Shown here piece by piece: positions 32,435 through 40,020 of a DNA stretch of 64,000 nucleotides. The position numbers and the translations under genes were made by a program. Source of the DNA: Subdoligranulum variabile (GTDB lineage Bacteria; Bacillota; Clostridia; Oscillospirales; Ruminococcaceae); the NCBI RefSeq assembly GCF_025152575.1, contig NZ_CP102293.1:806001-870000 (forward strand). Reading direction: 5' to 3'. The first letter of the stretch is position 1, and every line of letters starts with the position of its first letter. The notes beneath the pieces were generated by a model. It saw nothing but the letters and a program-made list of their open reading frames with translations. It was not told where the DNA came from and searched no databases.

Positions 32435-34116
32435 ACCGCACCTCCTATGATCACACAGAGCATGACGATGAGAACCCCCGCCGAGATGATGACGCCCGGC
32501 CGCATGAGGCGGCGGCGCCCGAACTCAAACCGCAGGTACCAGTTGCTCAGATACAGATGTTCCGGTTCCCCGAAACTGTTGACAAAATAGGTGTTGTCGC
32601 CCTCGTTGATGCCGCCCATGTAGATGGGAACGTAGTCCCGGTGGGTGGAGCGTGTGAGCAGGAACATCAGGGACGGCACGAAGAGCACGCTGACCAGCAT
32701 GATGGCCATGGTGGTCAGCACGCTCATGGAAAGCACCTCATGGGCGGTGCCGAAGAGTTCCTGAATGATGGGGGTGACCACCCGGGAGGAAACCAGCGGG
32801 AACAGCAGGCAGAGTCCCAGGGTGGCTGCGGCGTGGATGTACATGGAGAAATACTGGTCCTTGCGGGTCACGTCGGTGACCTTGACCTTGGTGTGGTGCA
32901 GCGAGACCAGCTTGCACAGCCACTTGGTCCAGTACAGCATGGTGGTGGCGCTGCCGTAGGCCAGGAAGATGACCAGCAGGTAGTTGTCTGCGTCCACGAA
33001 GGCCCGCAGGGCCACCCACTTGGAGATCAGCATACCGAAGGGCGCCAGGTACATGCCCGCAATGCCGATGCCCATGATGTAGGTCAGCCGGGGCAGACGC
33101 AGCAGCAGGCCGTGCATGTCCTCAATGTCACGGGAGCCCAGGCTGTTCTCGATGGAGCCCACGGCCTGGAACAGCATGGATTTGCTTACCGAGTGGAAGA
33201 TCATCAGCAGCACCGCCGCCCAGATGGTTTCCTCGGCGCCGATGCCTGCACAGGCCACGATCAGGCCCAGGTTGGACACCGTGGAGAAAGCCAGCACCTT
33301 CTTGCCGTCGTTCTGGGCAATGGCCATCATGCTGGCCGCAATAAAGGTAAAGCCGCCGATGAAAGCCACCGTCATGCCGGTCATGTTGCCCGCCATGGCA
33401 GGGGCCAGCCGGATGAGCAGATAGACGCCTGCCTTGACCATGGTGGCGCTGTGCAGCAGCGCGCTGGAGGGTGTGGGTGCCACCATGGCCCCCAAAAGCC
33501 AGGAGGAGAAAGGCAGCTGAGCCGACTTGGTCAGGCCCGCAAAGGCCAGCAGCACCACCGGAATGGTGGCCTTTGCCGCCACCAGCTCATTGAGCTGCAC
33601 GGTATGCTGGGTGTGGGCCGCCACCACGATGGCAATGGCAAAGCCCAGGCCGCCCAGCAGGTTCATCCACAGGGCACGGAAGCTGTTGTGGACGGCTTCC
33701 TCGGTGCGGGTGTAGCCGATGAGCAGGAAGGAGATGACCGAGGTGATCTCCCAGAAGAAATACATCCAGACGAGATTTTCCGACAGGACCAGCCCAACCA
33801 TGGCCGCCAGGAAGAAGAACAGCATGGAGAAGAAAAATCCGCTGCGGTCCTGATATTCGGTATGGTGCTGGTGATAGGCTTTCATGTAGCCCACGGCGTA
33901 GATGCAGATGAGTCCGCCCACCAGGGCCACGATCATGATCATGAGCATGGACAGGCAGTCCAGCCGCAGATGGGTGGGAGATTCCACCGGGCAGGTCAGT
34001 TCCGACCAGGCCAGCAGCCCCGTCTGCCCCACCGAGAGCAGTACCACCGGATACTTTTTATACTTGATGCTCAGCACCACGATGAGGATCATCAGGGCAA
34101 ATTCCCCGGCCAGCAT
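32431..34116 (-). CDS. echA: Ech hydrogenase proton-translocating membrane subunit EchA (NuoL homologue), probably 5'-truncated
   Basis: From the first usable ATG (34116) the protein has 561 residues and about fourteen helices. Typical antiporter-like features are present: the glutamate in WMYFFWEITSVISFLLIGY, the lysine in FAGLTKSAQLPFSSWL, and HSATMVKAGVYLLIRL. It would pump ions with energy from H2/ferredoxin turnover. There is no ribosome binding site at 34116. The homologous reading frame seems to continue upstream (GEIPVIDHL), and family members usually have roughly 60-90 further N-terminal residues. Within about 50 bp the sequence turns into the 5'-truncated hypF of the opposite strand. 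The 5' end therefore looks lost. Confidence 0.85.
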   Translation of the reverse strand: MLAGEFALMILIVVLSIKYKKYPVVLLSVGQTGLLAWSELTCPVESPTHLRLDCLSMLMIMIVALVGGLICIYAVGYMKAYHQHHTEYQDRSGFFFSMLFFFLAAMVGLVLSENLVWMYFFWEITSVISFLLIGYTRTEEAVHNSFRALWMNLLGGLGFAIAIVVAAHTQHTVQLNELVAAKATIPVVLLAFAGLTKSAQLPFSSWLLGAMVAPTPSSALLHSATMVKAGVYLLIRLAPAMAGNMTGMTVAFIGGFTFIAASMMAIAQNDGKKVLAFSTVSNLGLIVACAGIGAEETIWAAVLLMIFHSVSKSMLFQAVGSIENSLGSRDIEDMHGLLLRLPRLTYIMGIGIAGMYLAPFGMLISKWVALRAFVDADNYLLVIFLAYGSATTMLYWTKWLCKLVSLHHTKVKVTDVTRKDQYFSMYIHAAATLGLCLLFPLVSSRVVTPIIQELFGTAHEVLSMSVLTTMAIMLVSVLFVPSLMFLLTRSTHRDYVPIYMGGINEGDNTYFVNSFGEPEHLYLSNWYLRFEFGRRRLMRPGVIISAGVLIVMLCVIIGGAV

Positions 34117-34119
34117 CAG

Positions 34120-36105
34120 ATGGTCGATGACGGGGATCTCGCCGCACAGGTCCAGGATGCCGCCCCCGACCTGGCCCCCTGCGACGCCTGCCTGCGGGAG
34201 ATGCAGGACCCCCACGGGCGGCGGTATCGCTACCCTTTTATCAACTGCACCGACTGCGGGCCCCGGTTTTCCATCATCCGCCGCCTGCCCTATGACCGCC
34301 CCGCCACCACCATGGCCGGGTTTGCCATGTGCCCCGACTGCGCCGCCGAATACGGTGACATCCGCAGCCGCCGCTACCACGCCCAGCCCAACTGCTGCCC
34401 GGTATGCGGTCCCCGGGCCATCTACCGGGACGCCGCAGGGAAACCCGTGGCGGGCGATCCCATCGCCCTGGCCCAGAAGGCCCTGGCCGCCGGGAAGATC
34501 GTGGCGGTGAAAGGCACCGGCGGCATCCATCTGGCCTGCCGGGCAGACAGTCCCGACGCTGTGGCCCGGCTGCGCCGCCGCAAACACCGGCCGGAAAAGC
34601 CTTTGGCCCTCATGGCCCGGGATCTTTCCACCGCCGCCCGGTTCTGCCGGTATACTGAGGAGGAGGCTGCCCTGCTGCAGAGTCCCCGCCGGCCCATCCT
34701 GCTGCTGGCCAAAAAAGATCCCACCGGGCAGACCTGGCTCAGCGCCACCACCCGGCTGGGGGTCATGCTGCCCTACACGCCGCTGCACATCCTGCTGCTG
34801 GATGGGACTTTCGGCGGACCGGATCTGCTGGTCATGACCAGTGCCAACCGGTCGGGCTGTCCGGTGCTCCTGGACAATGAGGACGCAGTGTCCGCTTTGC
34901 AGGGCATTGCAGACGGGTTTCTGCTCCATGACCGGCCCATCGCCAACCGGTGCGACGATTCCCTGGCCATGGTCTGGCGGGGCGCGCCGGTATTTTTCCG
35001 CCGCAGCCGGGGATATGCTCCCCAGCCCCTCCTGCTGGACCGGGATGTCACGGGGGTATTGGCCTTCGGTGCCGAACAGAAAGGTTCCTTTGCCGCCGGA
35101 CGGGGCCGTCACGCCTTTGTGAGCCAGTACATCGGGGACCTGAAAAATGCCGAGACGCTGGACCACTACTGCACCGCCCTCACCGGCACCCTGTCCCTGT
35201 TCGGGCTGCAGCCCACCGTCCTGGTGTGCGACCTGCACCCGGACTACGCCTCCACCCGGGAGGCGGAAGAGATGGCAGCCCGGCAGCACCTGCCGCTGCG
35301 GCGGGTCCAGCACCACTGGGCCCACATGGCCGCCTGCATGGCGGACAACCGTCTGGAGGGGCCGGTGTTCGGCCTGATCTGGGACGGCACCGGTCTGGGA
35401 GAGGACGGCTCCATCTGGGGCGGCGAGTACCTGGTGGGCGATTATCAGCACTACCACCGGGTGGGATCCCTCCGGCCGGTGGCACTGCCCGGAGGCGACG
35501 CCTGCATCGCCGGGATCGGCCGCACGGCTCTTTCCCTGGCTCTGGATGCCGGTTGTCCCGAGGCGGCGCCTGCCTTTGCCCGCCGGGAGGGCGTAACGGC
35601 GCTGCTGAAAAGCGGCTACCGCTGCGTACAGTCTTCCGGCATGGGGCGGCTTTTCGACGGGGTCTATTCCCTGCTCACCGGGCGTACCGACGCCGATTAC
35701 GACGGCCAGGCCCCCGCCCTGCTGGAAGCCTTGGCTGAAGGCGCTGACCCGGCCGATCTGTATAGTCCCGCTTATTATGAGGAGGACGGGGTGCGCCGTT
35801 TTGATACCCGTCCCCTGATCCGTGCGCTTTGCGCTGCCAAAACCGCCGGGACCGGTGCCGCCGCCCTGGCCGCAGGATTCCAGCAGGCCCTGTGCCGCAT
35901 GGCCTTGGACCAGTGCCGGACGCTGAACCCCGACGGACTGCCGGTGGTGCTTTCGGGGGGCGTATTTCTGAACCGGGCCTTGCTGGAGGGTGTCACCGCC
36001 CTGCTGGAAGGAGCCGGATACCGGGTGTACACCCACAGACGGGTCTCCCCTTCCGACGAAGGGCTGGCCCTGGGACAGCTGGCTATCGGCGCAGCCGGGC
36101 TGTGA
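34120..36105 (+). CDS. hypF: [NiFe] hydrogenase maturation carbamoyltransferase HypF, lacking its N-terminal acylphosphatase domain
   Basis: HypF makes the thiocarbamate used to build the cyanide ligands of the Ni-Fe centre. Recognisable sequence begins at PDLAPCDACLRE (about 34165). It then has both zinc fingers (CDAC...CTDC and CPDC...CPVC), the YrdC-like domain (AVKGTGGIHLACRA, then TSANRSGCPV) and the Kae1-like domain (HHWAHMAACM, DGTGLGEDGSIWGGE). The ~90-residue acylphosphatase domain expected in front is missing. The ATG at 34120 has no ribosome binding site. The gene is probably 5'-truncated at the same junction as echA. It is followed by hypC, hypD and hypE. Confidence 0.88.
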   Translation: MVDDGDLAAQVQDAAPDLAPCDACLREMQDPHGRRYRYPFINCTDCGPRFSIIRRLPYDRPATTMAGFAMCPDCAAEYGDIRSRRYHAQPNCCPVCGPRAIYRDAAGKPVAGDPIALAQKALAAGKIVAVKGTGGIHLACRADSPDAVARLRRRKHRPEKPLALMARDLSTAARFCRYTEEEAALLQSPRRPILLLAKKDPTGQTWLSATTRLGVMLPYTPLHILLLDGTFGGPDLLVMTSANRSGCPVLLDNEDAVSALQGIADGFLLHDRPIANRCDDSLAMVWRGAPVFFRRSRGYAPQPLLLDRDVTGVLAFGAEQKGSFAAGRGRHAFVSQYIGDLKNAETLDHYCTALTGTLSLFGLQPTVLVCDLHPDYASTREAEEMAARQHLPLRRVQHHWAHMAACMADNRLEGPVFGLIWDGTGLGEDGSIWGGEYLVGDYQHYHRVGSLRPVALPGGDACIAGIGRTALSLALDAGCPEAAPAFARREGVTALLKSGYRCVQSSGMGRLFDGVYSLLTGRTDADYDGQAPALLEALAEGADPADLYSPAYYEEDGVRRFDTRPLIRALCAAKTAGTGAAALAAGFQQALCRMALDQCRTLNPDGLPVVLSGGVFLNRALLEGVTALLEGAGYRVYTHRRVSPSDEGLALGQLAIGAAGL

Positions 36106-36134
36106 ACCGTATTTACCATAGGGAGGGTTGCTGC

Positions 36135-36359
36135 ATGTGTCTTGCAGTTCCGTTGAAGATCGTCTCGCTGGAAGGAGACGGAAAACATGCCGTGGGGGAA
36201 GCCGCCGGGTTGACCCAGAAAGTACGGGTGGATTTTCTGCCCGCCATCGCGGTGGGAGACTATGTGATGGTCCACGCGGGGTTTGCCATTGAAAAGCTGA
36301 CCCCCGAACAGGCCGCCGAAAATCTGGCCTGTATCGAGGAGGCCATCCATGCCCTCTGA
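36135..36359 (+). CDS. hypC: Hydrogenase maturation chaperone HypC
   Basis: The 74-residue protein starts at ATG 36135 behind GGGAGGG. It begins MCLAVPLKI with the conserved Cys2 that binds the Fe(CN)2CO unit, and keeps the VGDYVMVHAGFAIEKL OB-fold motif. It works with HypD to deliver iron to EchE. It overlaps hypD by 11 bp. Confidence 0.95.
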   Translation: MCLAVPLKIVSLEGDGKHAVGEAAGLTQKVRVDFLPAIAVGDYVMVHAGFAIEKLTPEQAAENLACIEEAIHAL

Positions 36360-37464
36360 TACCGCCTGGCTCAACGCCTTCCGCCACCCTGCCGGGGCGG
36401 CGGACCTGGTGCAGGACATCCGCCGCCGCATCGAACACCACGCCCCCGTGCGCATCATGGAGATCTGCGGCACCCACACCATGGCCATCGCCAAGGCGGG
36501 GCTGCGCAGTCTGCTGGCCCCCGGGGTGGAACTGATCTCCGGTCCGGGGTGCCCGGTCTGCGTGACCCCCGCCGGGGATATGGATGCCGCCCTGGAACTG
36601 AGTGGGAGGCCGGGCCTCATCGTGGCCACCTACGGAGATCTGCTGCGGGTGCCGGGCAGCGTGCGGGGAGACACCCTGCTGCGCCGCCGGGCCGCCGGAG
36701 CGGATGTACGCACCGTCTACTCCGCCGCCGACGCGGTGGACCTGGCCCGGGCCAACCCCGACCGGGAGGTGGTATTCCTGGGCGTGGGGTTTGAAACCAC
36801 CACCCCCGGCACCGCCGCCTGCGTGCTGGACGCCGCTGAAAGCGGTCTTGCCAATTTTTCAGTGTTTTGTCTGCTGAAGCGCACCGAACCGGCCCTGCGG
36901 GCCCTGCTGAGCGCCCCCGACTGCGGGGTGGACGCCCTGCTGTGCCCCGGCCATGTGGCTGCCGTCACCGGGGTGGACGCCTTCGCCTTCCTGCCCCGGG
37001 AGTACGGCCTGCCCGCCGTGGTCAGCGGCTTCGAGGCCGGGGATGTGCTGTATTCGGTGTGGCGGCTGGTGTGCATGGTCTGCGGCGGCACCCCTGCCCT
37101 GGAGAACGAGTATTCCCGGCTGGTGACCGCCGCAGGCAACACCGCCGCCCGGGCCGCCGCGGAGGCAGTCTTCCTGCCCGCGGACAGTCTGTGGCGGGGC
37201 CTGGGGGAGATCCCCGCCAGCGGCCTGGCACTGCGGCCGGAATATGCCCGCTTTGATGCCGCTGTCCGGTACGGACTGTCCCGTCGCCGGGGCACCGAGC
37301 CCCCGGGCTGCCGCTGCGGTTCGGTCATCCGGGGGGTGCTGCCCCCCGAGCAATGCCCGCTGTTCGGCAAGGTATGCCGCCCCGAGGACCCCGTAGGGCC
37401 CTGCATGGTGTCCAGCGAAGGGGCCTGCGCCGCCGCCTGGAAGTACCGCCCCGCCGACGCCTGA
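36349..37464 (+). CDS. hypD: Hydrogenase maturation factor HypD
   Basis: The 371-residue protein is the scaffold where the Fe(CN)2CO group is assembled. Conserved motifs are EICGTHTMAI, GPGCPVCVTP, GFETTTPGTA, CPGHVAAVTG and the C-terminal cysteine region of the [4Fe-4S] cluster (CRCGSVIRG...CPLFGKVCRPEDPVGPCMVSSEG). Length is normal for the family. Confidence 0.96.
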   Translation: MPSDTAWLNAFRHPAGAADLVQDIRRRIEHHAPVRIMEICGTHTMAIAKAGLRSLLAPGVELISGPGCPVCVTPAGDMDAALELSGRPGLIVATYGDLLRVPGSVRGDTLLRRRAAGADVRTVYSAADAVDLARANPDREVVFLGVGFETTTPGTAACVLDAAESGLANFSVFCLLKRTEPALRALLSAPDCGVDALLCPGHVAAVTGVDAFAFLPREYGLPAVVSGFEAGDVLYSVWRLVCMVCGGTPALENEYSRLVTAAGNTAARAAAEAVFLPADSLWRGLGEIPASGLALRPEYARFDAAVRYGLSRRRGTEPPGCRCGSVIRGVLPPEQCPLFGKVCRPEDPVGPCMVSSEGACAAAWKYRPADA

Positions 37465-37484
37465 ACCGTTAGGAGATGGAAACA

Positions 37485-38486
37485 ATGCAACCGATCATTA
37501 CCATGGATTACGGCAGCGGCGGTCTGCGCACCGCCGAACTTATTGACGAGATCCTGCTGCCTGCTTTCGGCAACGCCGCCCTCAACGATCTGGGCGACGG
37601 GGCCGTGCTGCCCGACCTGGGCGGCCAGCCGGTGTTCTCCACCGACAGTTTTGTGGTCACCCCCTGGAAGTTCCCGGGCGGGGACATCGGCAAACTGGCG
37701 GTGTGCGGCACCGTCAACGACCTGTGCATGGCCGGGGCCAGACCGCTGTATCTCAGTCTTTCCCTGATTCTGGAGGAAGGCCTGCCCACCGACGTGCTGC
37801 GCACGGTGGTGGACTCCATCGCCCGCACCGCCCGGGAGGCCGGTGTGCAGATCGTCACCGGGGACACCAAGGTGGTGGAACGGGGCGGTGCCGACGGGCT
37901 GTACATCAACACGGCGGGCATCGGCGTGCTGCGCGCCCCGGGGCTCGGACGGAAGGCCCTGCAGCCCGGGGACGCGGTGCTGGTCAGCGGCAGCGTGGGC
38001 TGCCACGGCGCCGCCGTCATGATGGCCCGGGGGGAACTGCCCATGGAGGGGAACCTTTCCAGCGACTGCCGTCCCCTCCACGAACTAAGCGCTGCCGCCC
38101 TGGCGGCCGGCGGGGTGCATCTGATGCGGGACCCCACCCGGGGCGGTGTGGCCACCACCCTGAACGAGTTTGTGGAGGACGGATCGCTGTGCATCGATCT
38201 GGAGGAGGACGCCATCCCGGTGGATGTGGCAGTGTCGGCTGCCTGCGATCTGCTGGGACTGGACCCGCTGTACGCAGCCTGCGAAGGCCGGATGCTGGCC
38301 GTGACCGCCTCCGAATCCGCTGACGCCGTGCTGGCGGCCCTCCGTGCCCTGCCCGGCGGGGAAGGCGCCTGCCGCATCGGCACCGTGGGTACCGAACGGC
38401 CCGGCAAGGTGGTGCTGCACACGCCGCTGGGCGGCAGCCGTATTCTGGGCAAACTCACCGGCGCCCAGCTGCCCCGCATCTGCTGA
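37485..38486 (+). CDS. hypE: Hydrogenase maturation dehydratase HypE
   Basis: The 333-residue protein uses ATG 37485, nine bases after AGGAG; an in-frame ATG at 37476 overlaps that site. It is a PurM-like ATP-dependent enzyme that dehydrates the HypF-bound carbamate. The motifs are MDYGSGG at the start, the FSTDSFVVTPWKFPGGDIG ATP region and the essential C-terminal cysteine in PRIC. With HypF, HypC and HypD it completes the iron-ligand pathway. HypA and HypB (nickel insertion) are not in the window. Confidence 0.96.
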   Translation: MQPIITMDYGSGGLRTAELIDEILLPAFGNAALNDLGDGAVLPDLGGQPVFSTDSFVVTPWKFPGGDIGKLAVCGTVNDLCMAGARPLYLSLSLILEEGLPTDVLRTVVDSIARTAREAGVQIVTGDTKVVERGGADGLYINTAGIGVLRAPGLGRKALQPGDAVLVSGSVGCHGAAVMMARGELPMEGNLSSDCRPLHELSAAALAAGGVHLMRDPTRGGVATTLNEFVEDGSLCIDLEEDAIPVDVAVSAACDLLGLDPLYAACEGRMLAVTASESADAVLAALRALPGGEGACRIGTVGTERPGKVVLHTPLGGSRILGKLTGAQLPRIC

Positions 38487-38495
38487 ACCCTTCCT

Positions 38496-38939
38496 TTATA
38501 AGCAAACAACACCCCGCAGGTCCTGCCTGGACCCGCGGGGTGTTGTGGTTTCGGGGTGATCGCTTCTGAAAAGTGTTGGGGTGAGGATAGCATTTTCAAT
38601 GCAGCGGCTGGCATAGCTGGAGAACTTGCTGGCACGCACCGGGTCAAAGGTATCCACCGCCTTGATGAGGCCGATGGTCCCGATGGAGATCAGATCGTCC
38701 TGGGAGGCGGTGGCGGCAAAGTATTTTTTTGTCACATGCGCTACCAGCCGCAGATTGTGGCGGATCAGCAGGTCCCGCGCTTCGGCCGCCCCGGCGCCCC
38801 CTGCGCGCAGTGCGGCAAACGCCTCCCTTTCCCGGGCGGGAGAGAGAGGCCGCGGAAAGGAACCGCTCTCCAGATGCAGCATCAGATACAGTACATGGCC
38901 GGCCGCCGCCTGCAGGAACAAACCCAGAATTTCCAACAT
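38496..38939 (-). CDS. sigK: 5' half of the split sporulation sigma factor gene sigK (SpoIVCB-like part)
   Basis: Codons 1-116 (38939-38592) encode a pro-sequence and regions 1.2-2. MLEILGLFLQAAAGHVLYLM resembles the membrane-associated pro-sequence of pro-sigma-K. FPRPLSPARERE, LIRHNLRLVAHVTKKY, DDLISIGTIGLIKAVDTFDP and SSYASRCIEN are core sigma motifs. After CIEN the frame enters the element and stops at 38496 with about 31 unrelated residues. Residue for residue, CIEN joined to NELRME-type sequence at 26099 restores the family sequence. The sigma factor acts late in the mother cell. Confidence 0.94.
   Translation of the reverse strand: MLEILGLFLQAAAGHVLYLMLHLESGSFPRPLSPAREREAFAALRAGGAGAAEARDLLIRHNLRLVAHVTKKYFAATASQDDLISIGTIGLIKAVDTFDPVRASKFSSYASRCIENAILTPTLFRSDHPETTTPRGSRQDLRGVVCL
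38506..38546. terminator. Strong stem-loop after hypE, next to the element end
   Basis: Arms 38506-38523 and 38529-38546 pair over 18 positions with one mismatch (ACAACACCCCGC and GGTCC blocks). The T-tract on plus is weak (TGTGGTTT). It should end the hyp operon and would also stop transcription leaving the sigK 5' half. Confidence 0.75.
38576..38599 (-). other. Attachment site at the sigK 5'-half side
   Basis: On the minus strand sigK sequence TTG is followed by A, core AAATG and the element arm CTATCCTCACCCCAA. This is the attB left arm joined to the attP right arm. The plus-strand element end reads TTGGGGTGAGGATAG, almost the same as the inverted arm at the other junction. Confidence 0.88.
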
Positions 38940-38958
38940 ACTACCCACCCCCTGGCTC

Positions 38959-38987
38959 ACTTTATGCCGGAATCGGGGCGAAAATAC
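38959..38987 (-). promoter_or_regulatory. Putative sigma-E-type promoter of sigK
   Basis: On the minus strand GTATTTT (38987-38981), 14 bp, CATAAAGT (38966-38959), about 20 bp before the sigK ATG. It fits the CATA-containing -10 boxes of mother-cell sigma factors only partly. No vegetative TATAAT-like box is nearby. Confidence 0.5.
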
Positions 38988-39047
38988 GCCGGATGCCGTC
39001 AAAAATCCCCGGCCAGGAACCGGAAGGTCCCGCCCGGGGATGAAAAT

Positions 39048-39926
39048 TCAGGTCCGCTGCCAGAGCAGCCGGTTGTCCGCAAACTGTACCGTGAGTCTGC
39101 CCGTATCTTTCAGCCAGGACAGGTAGGATTTCACCGTGCTGCCCACCAGCACGTACTGTTCAAAATTCATGGTCAGGCCGTAGTGGGCAAACAGCTTCTG
39201 GAGCAGCTCCTCAAAGCTCTGGGGAGTGCTGCACAGTTCGAGAATTTTCCCGGCGATCTCCTGTACCTTGTCGATGTTGTACTGGGCCAGCGGGGCGATG
39301 TCTTCGGTAGCGGCGGCATGGGCCGGCACAAACATCGCCGCCTGCATCGTTTTCACCTTTTCCAGCGTGTCCAGATAGGCCGCCACATCGTAGATGAAAC
39401 CGATCTGGTATTTGTCCAGCGTTTCCCTGCTGGACAGACAGTCCGCCAGATAGACCACATTTTCCGGCGTGCGGAACCCCACCATGGAGAAAAAGTGTCC
39501 CGGCAGCGGGATCAGTTCCCATCCGGCGGGCAGCGCCTCCCGGGTCAGCGGTTCGGCGCTGCTCTCCTGGGCCATGAGGAACTTGTGGCGCAGGTCCTTG
39601 CAGGGATACCCCCCGTACAGAAAGGCCGGTTCCAGCACCGGGTGGCGGGTAAAGCCGCACTCGATGCCGGGGGCGTAGATCCTGCAGCCGGTCTGTGCCT
39701 GCAGATATTTGTTGCCGCCGATGTGGTCAGCGTTGGAATGGGTGTTGTAGATGGCCGTCAGGTGCCAGCCGTTGGCGTCCAGCAGCTGGCGGACCTTGCG
39801 CCCGGCGTCCTTGTCGTTGCCGCTGTCGATGAGACAGACATCGGTGTCATTGCATTTGTACAGTCCGATCTTGGCCGGGCTCTGGATATAATAGCTGTTC
39901 TGGGAAACCTGCATCAGTTCATACAT
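39048..39926 (-). CDS. MBL-fold metallohydrolase
   Basis: The 292-residue protein starts at ATG 39926 behind GGAGAGGGGG. The metal motif is THSNADHIGG (an H-x-N-x-D-H variant with Asn in place of the second usual His), then PLPGHFFSM and a late histidine in VPAHAAA. The second half carries a helical C-terminal region that looks like a winged-helix (LEELLQ-type, SYLSWLKDTGRL). Such two-part proteins are seen among glyoxalase-II-like hydrolases. The substrate is unknown. Confidence 0.85.
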   Translation of the reverse strand: MYELMQVSQNSYYIQSPAKIGLYKCNDTDVCLIDSGNDKDAGRKVRQLLDANGWHLTAIYNTHSNADHIGGNKYLQAQTGCRIYAPGIECGFTRHPVLEPAFLYGGYPCKDLRHKFLMAQESSAEPLTREALPAGWELIPLPGHFFSMVGFRTPENVVYLADCLSSRETLDKYQIGFIYDVAAYLDTLEKVKTMQAAMFVPAHAAATEDIAPLAQYNIDKVQEIAGKILELCSTPQSFEELLQKLFAHYGLTMNFEQYVLVGSTVKSYLSWLKDTGRLTVQFADNRLLWQRT

Positions 39927-40020
39927 AAATGTATCCCCCTCTCCCGGCGGCTTTTCCCGCAGCCGCTCTACCGGTATTGTAGCGCATCCAGTCTCTCTCC
40001 ACAAGTCCTCCCTGTGCGGA

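Larger units (their letters stand above)
26099..38595. mobile_element. sigK-intervening (skin-type) element, 12,492 bp from core to core, carrying an Ech hydrogenase
   Basis: The element separates the two halves of sigK, both on the minus strand and in the correct order. Shared direct core AAATG lies at 26103-26099 and 38595-38591 (minus strand). Excision gives an in-frame 237-codon sigK. The joined inner ends form an attP with arms TTGGGGAGAGGATAGC and GCTATCCTCACCCCAA around AAAT (15 of 16 pairs). The cargo is a serine recombinase, a small divergent ORF, a TatD-like hydrolase, echFEDCBA and hypFCDE. There are no phage structural genes. Confidence 0.93.

Noticed and set aside
32557..34119. 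Long plus-strand extension of hypF through the echA region
   Set aside because: The amino-acid sequence upstream of 34120 is low-complexity antisense of echA, rich in His, Gly and Gln. No part resembles an acylphosphatase domain.
34150..36477. Minus-strand extension of echA back through hypF, hypC and into hypD
   Set aside because: It is the antisense of three recognisable hyp genes; membrane-helix sequence begins only around 34140.
26098..38595. The element as a prophage or integrative conjugative element
   Set aside because: There are no capsid, tail, lysis, relaxase or type IV secretion genes; apart from the recombinase and one small ORF the genes are metabolic.
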